Under the pieces are notes generated by a model. It did no database searches. It was not told the DNA's origin and saw only the letters and a program-made list of their open reading frames with translations. DNA of 64,000 nucleotides from Oreocharis arfaki. Taxonomy: Eukaryota > Chordata > Aves > Passeriformes > Paramythiidae. Shown piece after piece: positions 1-14,034 of this stretch (position 1 is the first letter of the stretch; each line of letters begins with the position of its first letter). Both the position numbers and the translations under genes were made by a program. Location: NCBI GenBank assembly GCA_013398015.1, contig VZRR01010895.1, positions 372,001 to 436,000 on the forward strand, written 5' to 3'.

Positions 1-468
1 AGTTACTACAAACACACAGTTCAAATATCAGTCACAAGCACGTGAAAAATCAATTTACAAGGAGATGAAAAAATAAATGTTCTAGGAGATAGGATATGCT
101 AATGAAAATTAGTGTAGTGTGTTTGCCTTTTGTCCACATCCAGGTTTTGGTTTCACATCCAGCGACTGCTAAGACATGTTTATTTAGTGATTAAAAAAGA
201 AAAAAAGATTAAGCAGCAACTTTAAAAAGCCCTGTGTAGATAAAGATACGCCTGTTTTATAAGCAATTAGTAATTTCTTATTCATGGAATGTAAACTGTT
301 TTGTCTCATTTTCCCAGAATTTCCAGATTTAAGGGGAATGCAACTCAAAGGATGAAATTCATACCCATAAAATCTGGAGATGAGAGTGAGCCACTAGTCT
401 GGCCTATTTAATATATGCAGTTGTACAATACTACATCCACACTTGGAGCAGATTTGCCCACCACTGCC

Positions 469-480
469 TTTTTTTTTTTT
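469..480 (+). repeat. T12 homopolymer
   Basis: Twelve T lie at the 3' side of an open minus-strand stretch (408-899). On the minus strand this reads as a 12-A run after ATTAT, possibly a retrotransposed tail. Confidence 0.85.
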
Positions 481-2035
481 ATAATTAGACAGAATTTAAA
501 ACATACATAAAAGAAAAAACTTTTAAAAATGTATGTTATTGCCACATTCATCAACACTACAACACACCATCTCCAGGCTGGCCCGCAACACAGCCCACAG
601 CTGCTGTTGGCCCGTGCAGATCTCAGGTGGCCAGGGAGCTGGGAGACCTGTCCATCTTCCATATACCTCAAGGCCTCCCCGAGGCAGCAAATGTAAGTCA
701 CTTGAGTTTTAGATGCACCAAAGGCGTCTGTGGCAGTCACGTGGATGCTGAAGATGGACGTGGCTGGGAGAGCAGGAGCCCCACACACACAACCTCCCTG
801 CTTGGATACCTGAGCACAGTCAGCTGGATAGGTGAAATAAATCTCAGTGTTTTGGTCCACTGTCCAGAACCTGCAAGCCCATCCCAGAAGCAGTACCATT
901 TACATCACCATTGCTACATGGCATCAGTACAAAAGGACAAAAAAAGAGGAATATTTGCCTTTTCCTGAGATGTCCCTGGAAGTTTTTAGGACAGAGTGAT
1001 CTGTGATAGATATAGATGGACAAAGTGAGGTGCCAGTAAGCACCCCACAACAAGAAATTCACAGTTAAAAAAAAGGGAGGGAGGGCTTGGGAAAAAATAT
1101 GAATTCCAGGTTTGCTTGTTAGCCTCCAAGTTTTTAACAGAGAGACCATTTGTGTCAGCAGGGATGACTGAATCCCTGTATCCACAGCATTTGACTGCAC
1201 TTGGATATATGCCTCCTACTAGAGACTAAAATGAAAGCTATATTTTAGAGCACTGGAAAAGTGAAACAAAGCCTGCAGCTCGTGTTTATAGCAATACTTC
1301 TACTTGTCTAGATGTATTTCACCAGCTCCATATTAACAAGAAAGGTGGTAGACGTAAATACTGTGTCCCCAGGACTGTTCTGGATTTTTTGTTCCCCAGT
1401 TCTTCAACCATGAGGTGCATCTCTTTTGAAGGCTGCCAACAAAAATACTACATGTAAGGAGTATGGGGTAAAAATGCTACGGGCAGAAGAGAAGACGGGC
1501 ACACAAATTAAAAGGCAACTCCAAAGTATTTCCTCAACCCAAACCCTCCACAATCATATCAAGGCTCGTGTGTGCTGACTTCAGCATCTGCTTAAATTAA
1601 ATTATAAGAACAGACCAATCTGCATTGCTTTTTAGAGTGCTTCACAAAAGCAGAATTGTTGAAAAAATATTTAAAAATAATAATAAAAAGAAAGCTTTTT
1701 TCTGGTTTTGAACACATTAAATTGGAGCAACCAAATCAGCTGGAGGCTTGACTCCAAGTTTTTGAAGACAAGATCAAGGAGAGAAAGGGTTAAGTCCTGA
1801 AAAATAAAAGAGCAGCAGAGCAAATCTGACTACATGTTTGAAAGGGCCTATAAAATGTTACAAGCAAAACAGGAAAGCTTGTGTTAATAATGCATAAACC
1901 AAAGGAGGGGGGGAAAGCTACCCATTTAATGGAATAATGCTTTTATCCCCGCAGTTAAAACGAAATAAACCATGACTATTAATCTGGTACGGCCATGTAA
2001 AAGCGCAGTTTTTAAACATTTTCTAAGAGGGGACA

Positions 2036-2345
2036 GCTCAGTGAGCGCTCCAGCGAGCGGGGCCTTCGCACGGCCGCGCTCGGCGCTGAACACCAGGCTG
2101 GGCTCGGCGGAGGCCATTACCCGCCCGTCGCCATGGCGACGCTAACAGAGCGCCCGGCTTCAAAGACAAAGCTGTAATTTCAGACGCGCAGCAGCCAGAG
2201 GGAGCGGGGAGAGCTCGCTGCCACCTCACCAGCCATTACACAAATGCCCCGGACGCTGCCGAGGCGGCCTGAACGCCGCCCGCCCGGCCCGGCCGAAGGA
2301 CACGCAACCCGAGCCTGCTCCACCGACACGCTTTCGGGTTTATGG
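2036..2345. promoter_or_regulatory. Intragenic CpG island
   Basis: About 37 CpG dinucleotides fall within roughly 310 bases, while the surrounding intron is AT-rich and nearly free of CpG. The island has GC-box-like strings (CCGCCCGCCCGG near 2,276), no obvious TATA box and a 16-bp palindrome at 2,126-2,141. Such density indicates a region kept unmethylated in the germline, typically a promoter, alternative promoter or CpG-rich enhancer. It lies about 11.7 kb downstream of the 37-codon exon in transcript direction. No annotated first exon is recognisable, so its role as promoter for ARID1B (minus) or for an antisense RNA (plus) is open. Confidence 0.8.
2126..2141. promoter_or_regulatory. Perfect 16-bp palindrome, RFX X-box-like
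   Basis: The bases CGTCGCCATGGCGACG are a perfect inverted repeat in the middle of the CpG island. The RFX-family X-box is built on GTNRCC and RGYAAC half-sites, with GTTGCCATGGCAAC as the canonical symmetrical form. This site differs from it by one C-for-T change in each half. That is exactly the change that restores CpG, and RFX proteins are known to bind methylated CpG versions of the site. Binding is inferred. Confidence 0.5.
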
Positions 2346-4509
2346 TGTCATTCCAACCACCGCAACAACAAAAGTCGTTTTCACTCTTTCATCCTACGTG
2401 AAAAGAGTGGGGGATACTTGTGAGATCATCAGTTCTGGGGAGAAAACCCTCAGCGGGAAGGAGAAAGCTCACTTTTAAGTTTTGCCACTGTGTGGATAAT
2501 AGCAATAAGGAGTAATGGTAGTGCAGAAATAACAGACATTAACTCAGCTTACACACTGTTGTCTCATCAATGTGCTGCTATTAAAAAATGTCCACTTGGA
2601 AATCAGTGTGTAAAGCTGGCCTTGTAGCCTAGCAATAGTTCAGTGTGCTTCCTGGGAAGCCACGGATCCAAGCTTGGATGCACTTTTAAAAATCTACTGT
2701 ACCAAGTCTCCAGGAGGGAATGCAGTTCTTGTCCGAGATGCCATGTTCCCCACTGCATCACAGCCATGTGCTGAAACGAGGATAAAAACATACTCCCTTT
2801 CGGTTTACTGAAGTTGGGTTACCTTTCAAACCCCTTGGAGAAGAGACGGAAGAGATGGAGAAAAGCCACATCCTTGAAAAACCCAAAACTTTGAAGTATA
2901 TTTTTTTAATGTTAACACATACAGAGATGTGTATAATCAAAATGGTATCACAAGCATAACTTGGTTATTACCTAGTCTAAAGGAAACCTAACCCTGTTCT
3001 GCAGAAACAGGGACACTTTGCTTCCCTCTCAGTACAAAAGTATGGTGAGGTTTTTTTCCCTTACCAGGAAGGCACGTTCCCACCTGAGAGAGCCCAGAAG
3101 TGTCCAGAGACACTTTTAACACTAAACCCCAAACACAGCAGCACAAAGCACCCTGGCTAGCCAGCAAACACCTGCACACCATAACACACCACCCCTGCAC
3201 ACACTTCAGTCTAGGATGACATGTCAGTCTGTGAGCCGCCTGGGTGAGCAGCAGCACCCGCCACCACACCCAGTCCCTGATCCATGTTCTCCCAGCCCAA
3301 GGCAGAGCGTGGGCCAGCACTTGCTGTTAGGTTTTGCCACTCTGGTAAGGCTTGGAGGTATGTATTGCTCACAAGCTTGAGCTGGATCCTGTGCGTGACC
3401 CTGGACCAATAACCCCAGACTGAACTTGGAGAAGCATAAGCTGCCTGATCTGTACTTGTTTAATCATAAATCTCTGCGTTCCGCTGGATACAAAATTCAG
3501 CTTTTGACAAACCTGAGCCCATTTTATTCAAAATAAGCACACAGAAACTGAGAGTCTGCAAGAAATTCAAATATACATAGATGGGTATACAGAATGTTTA
3601 AGATTGAGGGGAGAAAGTAGTAATTTTAAAAAAGAATAAAAGAGGAGGTTGGGTTTTCTTTTGTTTGTATCTTCTTTTAAATAATGTTTTTTTAAAAAAC
3701 CATTTGCATCATAGCTGATCACATATTTTGTTTCCAAGTTTCATCTTTAATGGATGTGGGTGGTAGAGAAAAAATGTGTCAGACTCTAAGTCCTTTAATT
3801 ACTTTTAAACTCTGGAGTTTCACTGCATGCTGTAAGTGTAGATAGATAGTCCTTAGTCGGCGTGGCTAGCTGACTACTGCCCTCTGACCACATCTCCATG
3901 GAAATGGAGGTCAAGTGATCAAAATTCACACAGGAGGGGAAGTTTGTTTTTCTGGCAAAAATACGGTAAAGAATTTACAGGATTGACTTCAGTCTGACCT
4001 ATATTACTGTGAATATAGGCATTAAAAAGCAAGCACTAGAACTCACTGGTTCTAACCAGCAAAAATTAAAGATCCAAAGTGTTTGTAAGTATATGCAAGA
4101 ACATACACGGGTGCATTTCTCAGCATTTCACAGGAATTGATATGTAATCTCTGGTTCTTCGAAAAGAAGAAAGACAACTCTGTAGGTAGCCCAAATGCCC
4201 CCTCCCACACAGAGCTGTGGTCTCAGTGCTGGAATGACCCTCTGGCCAGAAGCAACTCAAGGCTTCTAGAGCCAAAAAAATCCTTCTATTTCGTCATATG
4301 CCAGAATAGGAACAAAAACGCTGTCACTGTTTTTTCCAATGGGGCAACATGTCTAACAAGCCATGCAGGAAGAATCAGCATTTAAAAAACACTGATGTGT
4401 ATATGCAGTCTTCCTAAGTCTTCTTTAAAGGTACGAGCAAAAGAAAGGAAACTAATGAAGACTGAGAGAAAATGGATTAGAGAATCCAAATGAAGCTATG
4501 TTTCTTATT

Positions 4510-4523
4510 AAAAAAAAAAAAAA
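4510..4523 (+). repeat. A14 homopolymer
   Basis: Fourteen A are followed by GCCAGCCCCCCC. This is a simple homopolymer with no element recognised upstream. Confidence 0.9.
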
Positions 4524-7500
4524 GCCAGCCCCCCCAGACAACAACAAAACCCACAGATTTTAAGATTTTCCAGCCTTGTTTGAATAAATTCTGAAGAGCT
4601 GTGCTGAAAATTGCACTGAATTTCACTTCTTTCCTACTTTCATGTAGGCATGCTAATTAATGATACAAAAAACAAGATGGAAAAAAAATAGGTTTCTATG
4701 AAGTTTTCATTAAGCCATATTATTAAAACCTTGACTTGAACTGTAAGTTACAGGAAAGAAATAATCTGGAGTTTTTCTTCCATCTCCACTCTCGAGCGGA
4801 GTATCATATGAAAAACTAAGGCTTTCAGTTTCAAGTCTAAACCCAAAAGATAACAGTTTGCATTAAGTTTTATCCCACGCCATAATGAATTAGTTCACTA
4901 GGGTCAATGTCTGTACTTAATCCATATACCATTTTATCTACCTATTTAATTTGATTGTAACAACTGAGTTTAAAAATCTCAGATCACTTCCAGTTCCTTT
5001 ATTTCCATCCTTTTCAAAAGCGAGAACTGGCTTTTGTATAATTTGCAGTTTAAGAAACAAAAATAGTAATATTTTAGATCTCTTTCATTACCTTTTGTGC
5101 AAAATGCATTGGGAAGTTTCATCAGCTATGATACTGTAAATGTACATGTGAATCTACACCTTATTCTATGGTATGAAACAAGCTTTGTCCTTTACACTAA
5201 ATCCACTACTGTGTATTCAGCAAACCTTACTAAAGCTTACTGATGCATAATGTATTACTACATGCAAACATAAATACAAATGCTCATGTATGCTTATCTT
5301 TTTATTACTTCCCAAAATGATAACTTCAGTCAGAAGGTGGTAGATAAACTATTAAGTGAATCTCTGTCTTGAAGGTAAAAAATCAGAACAAAACCACCAA
5401 ACCCAACACCACACACTGATATAAATTCATGCAATTTAACTATAATGTAAAACAAATGATCCAGGATGGCATATTTCCCTATCCTAATGCAATTATTCAA
5501 ATGTGCCTCAAAATTCAGGTCCTAATTCTTATTTAACACAGTAAGTCTCACAACAAGGTTAAGATGATTAAAAGGGTCATCTGCAATTGTATGCATGGAA
5601 GGAAAGAGATCAAAAGCCTAAAGACTAGGAACTGAAAGTAGCCTTTTCCTGGCATTATCAGCTTTTCTATCTTAATTTCAACACTCTACGATGCTTCATC
5701 CTCCAAAATTACACTGCCGATTCAAACAGGACCATCTTTACAAAGTCCTGTGGAAGCAGAATGGCGTTTGGAATTGAGTGGGAAATGGCACAGAATAATC
5801 TGCATGGCCTTAAAAGAAAACTGATGCAGCAGGTTAAAATGTAAATGCCTTCCAAAGACAAATGCAGACACCCCCTCTGCTTGTATGTGTCTGTGTGTAT
5901 GTATGTTTTTAAAGGTAAATTGATAATGGAAACTTACCTACATGAAACACACTTCAGAAGCACTTCTCACATTTAGCACAATATAGCACAGATTGAATAA
6001 AAAGTCACCACATATCACTGTCTTCAAGAGAAGATTCATAGCGAATCTGAGATGTATGGCTCCAGCAAAGAAACGAAGGTTTCAGAGGCTTAAGTACTAC
6101 AAGACATTAGGTTTAAAGAAAACACATTTAAGGAACATTTAAAAACCCGTTTCAAACCTCAGAAAAATCCCAACAACTAACCAACAACTAAAGAACACTA
6201 CTAAAACATGTGAATGGCCTCACAGTACAGGACTGAATTTACTGTGATTCCAACACAGTACTATGAAACAAACAGTATATTACAAACACTTCCCATTTGC
6301 ACTGTGATGGCACCTAGAATCCCCAGCAGTTGTGGACACACCATAAACAATCAGACAAAGCACTGTGAAACCTGGCGTAATCTTAACACTATTGACCGTG
6401 ACTGCACAAACATCTGCTCACACAGAAACAGCAGCTGACCAGGACCACTCAGGAGTCAGTGCCACATCAAAGACTAGTAACTTTTTTTTTAAAACATGAA
6501 AGCCACAACAATAGCACCAGAAACCAACATGTTCCCAGCAAACAGGAATGGAAGGAGGAAGAAAAAGAAAAGGCATCTACTGCTAGGCTTCAGATGTTGC
6601 TGGTCAGAGTGAGTTACTGTGTTTAGCCAAGGTTATGAAGCTGAGGTCACACTTCACAACGGTTGGACAAGCAAAGGAGTTATTTGAGAAAAAAAAATCC
6701 AATCTTACAGGAAGACTTGTGGTAAAAATAAAGAAAAAACATTTACAGTGTCTCAGGTACTTCCTGAAATGGTATTCAAGTGAGTAATACTCCTTTGTCT
6801 TACTTTCTGCGTTGTAATCCCAATGTTCACACAGGCATGAACAAAGACATGCATCAGTGAATACATTAAGCTTTGGAATTTATAGTATGCTATCAACTCA
6901 AAATTTACAAACAACCAAGCAGATAAGACATGTGTGCTTTTATACACTATACATGTGTGTACACATTATGTAAAATGTTCAAACAATAAAAATTGATCCC
7001 CAAATTAAAAAAATCCCTACCACTTTAGAGATAGATTCCCAAATGCAGAACCTAAAGGCACTGACTTGGAAATTTAGGCAGTCTAAAAGGACAGCTAGTG
7101 CAGTTACTGCCCCTGCAGCAGGTACATCTGAGCCACGCGTGCAGAGGCACCTGTGCTACTACAGTTTACAGCCTTGCATATTAAAGTAACCTTGGGAGCT
7201 TTTAGCTTGCCTCTCATTTCAAGCTGCAAGATTTGGTGGTTCAGGGGCTACCACAAGTGCAGTTCAGACACCCTAGCTAGGAAGGCAGCAACCTCTGTGG
7301 AAGGGATCAACATCAGGCAGGGGGTGGTGAGGAAGTAAAAAATAAAATACTTCAACCACCCAAATTAAATCTAGTTTCTTTAATTTCTGAATCAACACCA
7401 ATACTGTTCTAGTATGTGGAGGTATATAATGCAAGTCCTGATGGCTTCAAAAAACATTGCAAGAAAACAGCTACTAATACTTTACTATTCCACTTAGAAC

Positions 7501-10500
7501 AACATTGGCCTATTTAACTACAAGTTTTTGCAACCTTAACCACTACTGGGATCTATAATCCCTTAGCAGGTTTCCCACATAAATTTCACATAGAGGTCAG
7601 ACTAAGTATTTATTTTCTCATTTGTAAATTTTCTTGGATCATAAATTAGCCGTTTTGTTATTACAGGGATGTTGTAAACATTGTAAACGTAAAGTATTTT
7701 GAATCTGGAAAAGGTGATGATGGTCAAGTATCTTTTTTACAATACTTTGTGAAATTACTTTTTATACTTCAATAACAACCTAAAACTGTTCTTTTCAACA
7801 AATACAATCAATCTGTCAGGCAAAACCAAGTAATTCTGTAAAGCACAAAACACGAATTAATAACGAGAGGTCCTTCTCTTCACACTGCAAATAGTAATAG
7901 TAAGAATACATAATTCAAGCATCTGTAATTTTGGTTTCAATATTTCAGCTTAACCCTGCATGGGCAATACATGCCCAGGGCTGCTCTGCACTACTTTAAT
8001 TGTACTTTTCCCCCAAAATGAGACTTAATGTACAAGTTGACCCTAGAACAGTGAATTACTTTGACCACCCTACATGTGGTCCTGGTTTAACTGAAGTCAA
8101 ATGTAAAAAGTTCCCTCCCCTGATAACATCACCAATGTCAGTGGTGCTGCAGTGGCTCACACTGGTTTTGACCCACTATTCTGACTGACACAAATGGGAA
8201 GTCACATTCAGAATCTGGATGTGCACCTGCAGCAACTACAGAGCATGTTTTGCACCTCAGAAACACACAGAAATACATACACTTGATATCTCTAGACATA
8301 TGTGTTGTATGAAACTGGTTCTAGCTACAGGTTTATTACAAAGAATGTTAAGGAGAAAAAAAAACCAACCTAGCAACTCCACTTTATACAGAATTAAAAT
8401 AACTTGGAAAAAATAGCAACTTCTTCCAACTCTACACGTAATGGCTAAGAAAAACCTTTGAGATAGCTTAGTCACTTCTTTGCAACTTGAAGCTTTTTTC
8501 CTTTTATTCCAGGCTTAAACAAAGTTCAGTGGGGCATCAAACTGCCTCAGTTTTAAATTACAGTCTGTACTTTAAAATAGAATGCATGCACCACATGTTC
8601 CTGAAGCTAGAGGGTGGGAGTGTTATTCACTGAAAATTGAAGGCTTGTTGAGTCAATAATCTTCTTTCACAGAGTAACAATTTTCAGCTAAAATTTCTTG
8701 ACCCAAACAAAGGAAAACAAGATCATTCAGTTATTTTACAATGTTGCAGAAAAGAAAAAGGAAAAGTGGGAAAGAGGCACACCAGTTTTACCCTACTTGA
8801 TGTAAAAACAGTGGAGAATTTAATTCACAAGTATTACATACTCACATTTCTTTCTTGTTCACGGTTTACCATACTCCCAAACAGATATTTTCAGGACAGA
8901 TTTGCTGTCATGTACTACACACATTTATCAGCTGGCAACAGCATTTGCCTCCCAAGAATTAGAAAGAATCCATTTCTAGAATTTTTTTCATCTTCTTTCT
9001 CAAATCACAGCCAATACTCAGTATTTTTAAAATAGCAGTTAAATTTAGATCAAACTTTGTAATTTGCTTACCTGCAAAAAGTTCAACAAAGACTACAAAA
9101 AAAGAGGGTCAGTGCACTATGTTTCCTTTAATACTGGTTTGTCCTTACAAGAAGGGCTACAGCGGTAATTAATATTTACATTATGGTAGTGCCCACAACC
9201 CTGATTATAATTAGGGCTTACTGGACTAAGCTGTGTATAAATGTCACCAGAGTCCCTCGTCCCAGTAGTTTAATCTCTGAGAAAAGAAGAGTTACCTCCT
9301 GCTCTCAATCACAGTTGCTCAAGTAATGCTGGGAAGTGTTTTCCCGGTCTATGAAGACTTCCGCCATTAAAGGCATTTGTTCAGGGTGTGTTGTTGCTTG
9401 AGATGACTTTCCAAGCTACTTCATATTCTAGAAGTGGGACAGAGAATGTGGATTCCCAAGCCATCCCATGTATTTTCCTCAGAGCCTACACCTATTGAGA
9501 TCCATCTGAAATAATGCTGTTCCATGAGCCAAGTATATCTAGTTTCGGATTTAGTTCACTACTAATTCCCAACAGAGGTCCCCTGAAATCTAATTTTGTA
9601 CCTGCCTTCTACAACAAAAAAGGTGTGTCAGCCAGAGAAAAAACTGTCCAGCACGCTGAACATTTTCCAGAGGCTCATTAAAATGAGGTAAAACAGAACT
9701 GTGAAGCAGTTAATAAAATCAGGAAGGGATTGCTGATGTGCTGTTTTCCACGGTACCAAGCATAATGAAACAAGACAACTGACATCTTAAAAAAGTTTAT
9801 CTGTCCAAGCAACAGTATGTGTTATTTTGAGCTCTGAAGCTCATACAACTATAGATGTGTAGAATCACAACCAACCTTGTCAGGTCACAGCACCGTGCAA
9901 GATACAAGCAGCATTCTACCTCCACTGCTGGCTAGTATTTTGTTTTGCATACGAATTGCTCTGCCTCAGTGAAAAGAGCCAGTGAATAACTGATGTCACA
10001 GAACGAATCTATAAACTCTGAATTCTGAACGATCTATCAGAGTAGTGATTCCCTCAATTCCAGATACAATCTTCCCCTTTCACCACTGCATGACCTCCAG
10101 CAAGCACAAGATAAACCTAAGTTATAACACTAAAACCACAATTTCCCTACAGTTTACACAGGTGGAGGTGAGGACTAGCACAACCCCACCTTGTCCACAG
10201 CCTCCGTCCATGCATGCTCACACCTCCGCACTTGCACTCATGGGCTTGCGTTAAAGAGCTTAGGGATGGGAACTGTCAGAAAACTCCCCTTACAAAAAGA
10301 AGTGAACTGTCTTCTGTCTGTGGCTCTGTGACTGCTGCAGGGCCTGACTGTGAACACTGGAATCTGCTCTGCCACCATGTCTCAGCTGATAGCATGACAG
10401 CATCTTAAACCCTTCCAGCAAGATCATACGGTCCTTTAGGATGTGGCTAAAATCAAAGCTGCTGTGGTCCCCACTGTCTGTCCCCTTTCCCATCACAGCT

Positions 10501-13500
10501 ACTGATTCCCGTCTCCTCTTCCAAGGTGCCACTAATGCCCACGCAGTTAGTCAGTGATTCAGTCAAAAACTAACCCAGAAACAGAGAGAGATTATTTTTC
10601 ATCTGGTTCAGCTCCCCAGGTCAAATCCACTGGCCAGTCCCAGGAGCAACAATGGAGGAGACGGGATGGCACAGACAACATGCGGTGGGTCACACAGCAG
10701 GACTGCAGCTGCCCTGGCTTACAACAGCTCAAGAGCTTTACCTGCAACAAAAAGCCTTAGCAGAAACCTGTCTTTCAAAAGCTTGGCAACCTTGGGCCAT
10801 TCGACCTCATAGCTCAAACAAGCACACCTGACACTGGGCAAAAACGGGCCTTATTAAACAAAGTAACAGCAAAAACAGCAGCACCTATCTGAAATGACTT
10901 TAATACTCATGCCAATTTAAAAAAAAATTAATTAATGTTTTCTGCTCCTCATTCCATCAACACAATTCAATGTGAACATTTACAAATGCACTTATTAAAG
11001 ACAAAATAAAGGATTAGTCTTCATACACACACACAGCCTGCTGCTGACACAAGCTCCTTTACTCCAACAACCAATCTGCAGATAGATCCTTTGGAAGCTT
11101 TTTCCTTTAAGTCTGCTCCAGCTTTCTCACAACAGCAAAAATGTGTATTTTGCTATTATCCCTAAAGCCTTGATAAATATGTTCTGTAGTAGCTGTTCTC
11201 CAGACAATTTCATTCAGGCCTCTCCCCCTTTATTCTTCCACTCTAATAGGGAACAGTTTCTGTTTATGACTTCCTTTCCTTCAGAGAGTACCTAACTCCC
11301 ATGTTTTCTCAAAGGCTTGAGATTTCCTTCTAATTGTGACCCCAACAAAAGTGCTTGGAGCACTATTCTGTACAACTTTTCATTTGGGCTCTCAGTGACT
11401 CCACATGGTCAGAGACCCACAGGTCAAACCCTCCAGATATCAGAGCAGTTAGGAGAAGGAAAGCAAGCATTGTATAGAATCTGACAGGCCATTAGAAGCA
11501 GCTAATAAAGCCATATTTTGTTTGTAGCCATTTGTTACCAACCCACATTACAAATTTGTCTGCTTTGAACTTTATGGGAACATTCATGCCAGGACTTTTA
11601 TATACAATGTGTGAAGGAAACGGAACAACTATTGAGCTGTTTAGCTGTGCTTACTGTGACACAAACCTGCTGAAAAAACTCCCCCAAAGCGTGACACAAG
11701 CCAGCATTCAGTGCTGCAGAAAGTGGCCAGCTCCTCTTCAAATCCATCAAAGGGAAATTCTTTTTTCAAAGCCACATCAGAGAAAACCATTCACCATATA
11801 GCATTACATCTCTTTTGTTGTTTTTCGACACTTGTATAAGCTTGCTGTATAGCTGCTGTGATTTTACACAATGCCCTTAAGAAATAAAAAGATAACGGGC
11901 AAATTGTATAAATACCAGAATACCATGAAACAAGACATAACTAAATTTTATTAAAAGCCTAACACCACTGCTATAATTTCAAGCTTCACTGTACAGAGAC
12001 AACTTACTGACTGCTACCCTGAAGAACCACATTACCCTGAAAACAAGCTTAAGAAGCCATATTTAGTATACCAAAATGAAGCTAACTAGGAATACTGAAC
12101 AAGGAACAGTGGTCAAGGGTTTTCATAAGCATTTTAAAACAGAATACAGAACTCTCCTGCTTCAGGGAAAAACCACCATGTTCAAACCATTACTTCAAAT
12201 AGACATATTAAAGCTTTTAATGTATGGATCATCAAAAAACCCCTTGTTGCTACATACAAAGAATTGCAGTTGTTTTTCAATTTGAGAAACAAAACAAACC
12301 AAAACCCCACACCAACACCAAAATACAGAATTACAGTATCCTCCATTCCCCTCCATATGAAAACAGCAATGTTTTCGAGTATATGAAGTGCTCTCAAGTT
12401 ATGCATCAAAGCTTTTCAGTAATTAGGTGTCTCAGTAACAGCATTCGGGACCAACTTAGAGTTTAAGCTCTGTGTCCAAAATGGTTAACATTCACTGTTA
12501 ATACAACCAGCTTACTCATACCTAGAATAATTATGAGCTACTAAATATACCAAACACTCAGGGACACAGATAATACCCAATACCCTGCTTAAATATCATG
12601 ATGCTGGAGATAGGACAGAGCATGGATTAAAAGTAGGACAATTGTTTAAGAAAAAACACAGGCAAATTAGCAGAACATTAGTTGATAAATAACTTTACTT
12701 CTCTCTACCCTAATAAACAGTGTTCACGAAAAACTGGGAGATAAAAAGTCCTTTTTAGTATCTCTGCTTTTTAAACTAGGTAGTTGTCGCCAGAACAGTT
12801 AAATGTCCACAGGGGCTACTATTTTCAAGGTAACTGCCAGCATCCATTTTTGAGAACTGTTCAGACAAATTAGTCTGTTTAAAAAAGGGTTCCTGAAAAA
12901 CCATCAAATTAATACTAGGTTCTTAGCAAATTGGTATCTTTTCTCATACCAGTTTCCATAGCTTCTCCTGAGACTCGCATGCCTGAAATGTCATGTAAAG
13001 AATTTGTAGAACATATACTCTCCTAGGTGCCAAAGATGTAACTTTAAAATTCTGTGAAGATGTTTATTGCCCTATTTTTAGGGATTTACAATTGTGTCAT
13101 GTGCCAGAGGTAAATATATACAACATACTACCAGATTTCAGAAATACATTCAATACCTTGATACAGTGAACTTTCAGAGAGATCCCTCTGCCAACTGCAA
13201 ATGAATACATACCCAGTGAACTGCAGGAAATATCCTACATGTTTCTGATACATTATTCCAAGCCAGAGGTCACAGAGTTTATGAAGTTTTCATCAGTTAA
13301 GCCGAACATATTCTAGTTGGTTTAAATTCATGCTGGTTTATACCAACAAACAAGAAAATCCCCAAACCACAAGGGGCACACAGAGACAAGGCTAAGTACT
13401 TTGTCCATTATAAGACCTTCAAAAATGCAAGCAGCTGCAATACCTTCACAAAGTATATTAATTTGTGCTGTTTCCCCCACAGCAGAATGCACAGAGCTCA

Positions 13501-14034
13501 GAAAAGCTGATAAATATTAGTCCAAAATGATCTCCTAACCAAAAATCAACCTAGCCCAAGCATTGCCGTCATTCGTGCGTCTACGCTTGTGCACTAATAG
13601 GTAGTAGCAAAATGAACACGTCAAACTCATTACTGACGATCAGGGTTCGGAACACACAACTCCTGGTGACAGTATTCTAAACCAGAATCTACTGAAAACA
13701 TTTGAAAAACGACACAGAAAAAAGCCTCCTCCTCACCAGATTGGTTTGTTCAAGTATGGAATTCCTAAAGCTGAAAAATCAATCAGTCTCCTCTATGCAA
13801 ATACACAAGTGCAGAAGCACAGAACATGCATGTGCATAAACAGTGCTGTTCCGAACCAGAACAAGCCTAAGCCAATCCACTCATATACAAGCTATCTGTT
13901 CCCATATTTTTAAAACCAATTTTTCATCAACCTTGTTTAATATTTCTTTCACTATTTCTCATTTGCTCATCCCAGATGCAATGAAGTGGTATGCAAAGCG
14001 CTTTCATTCTAAAATACTGAGACAAACATTATTT

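Noticed and set aside
9848..9900. AGAATCACAACCAACCTTG string resembling the reverse of a CR1 3' end
   Set aside because: Only a few bases resemble it, and the adjoining sequence lacks the expected GGAAGGGACCTT-type continuation.
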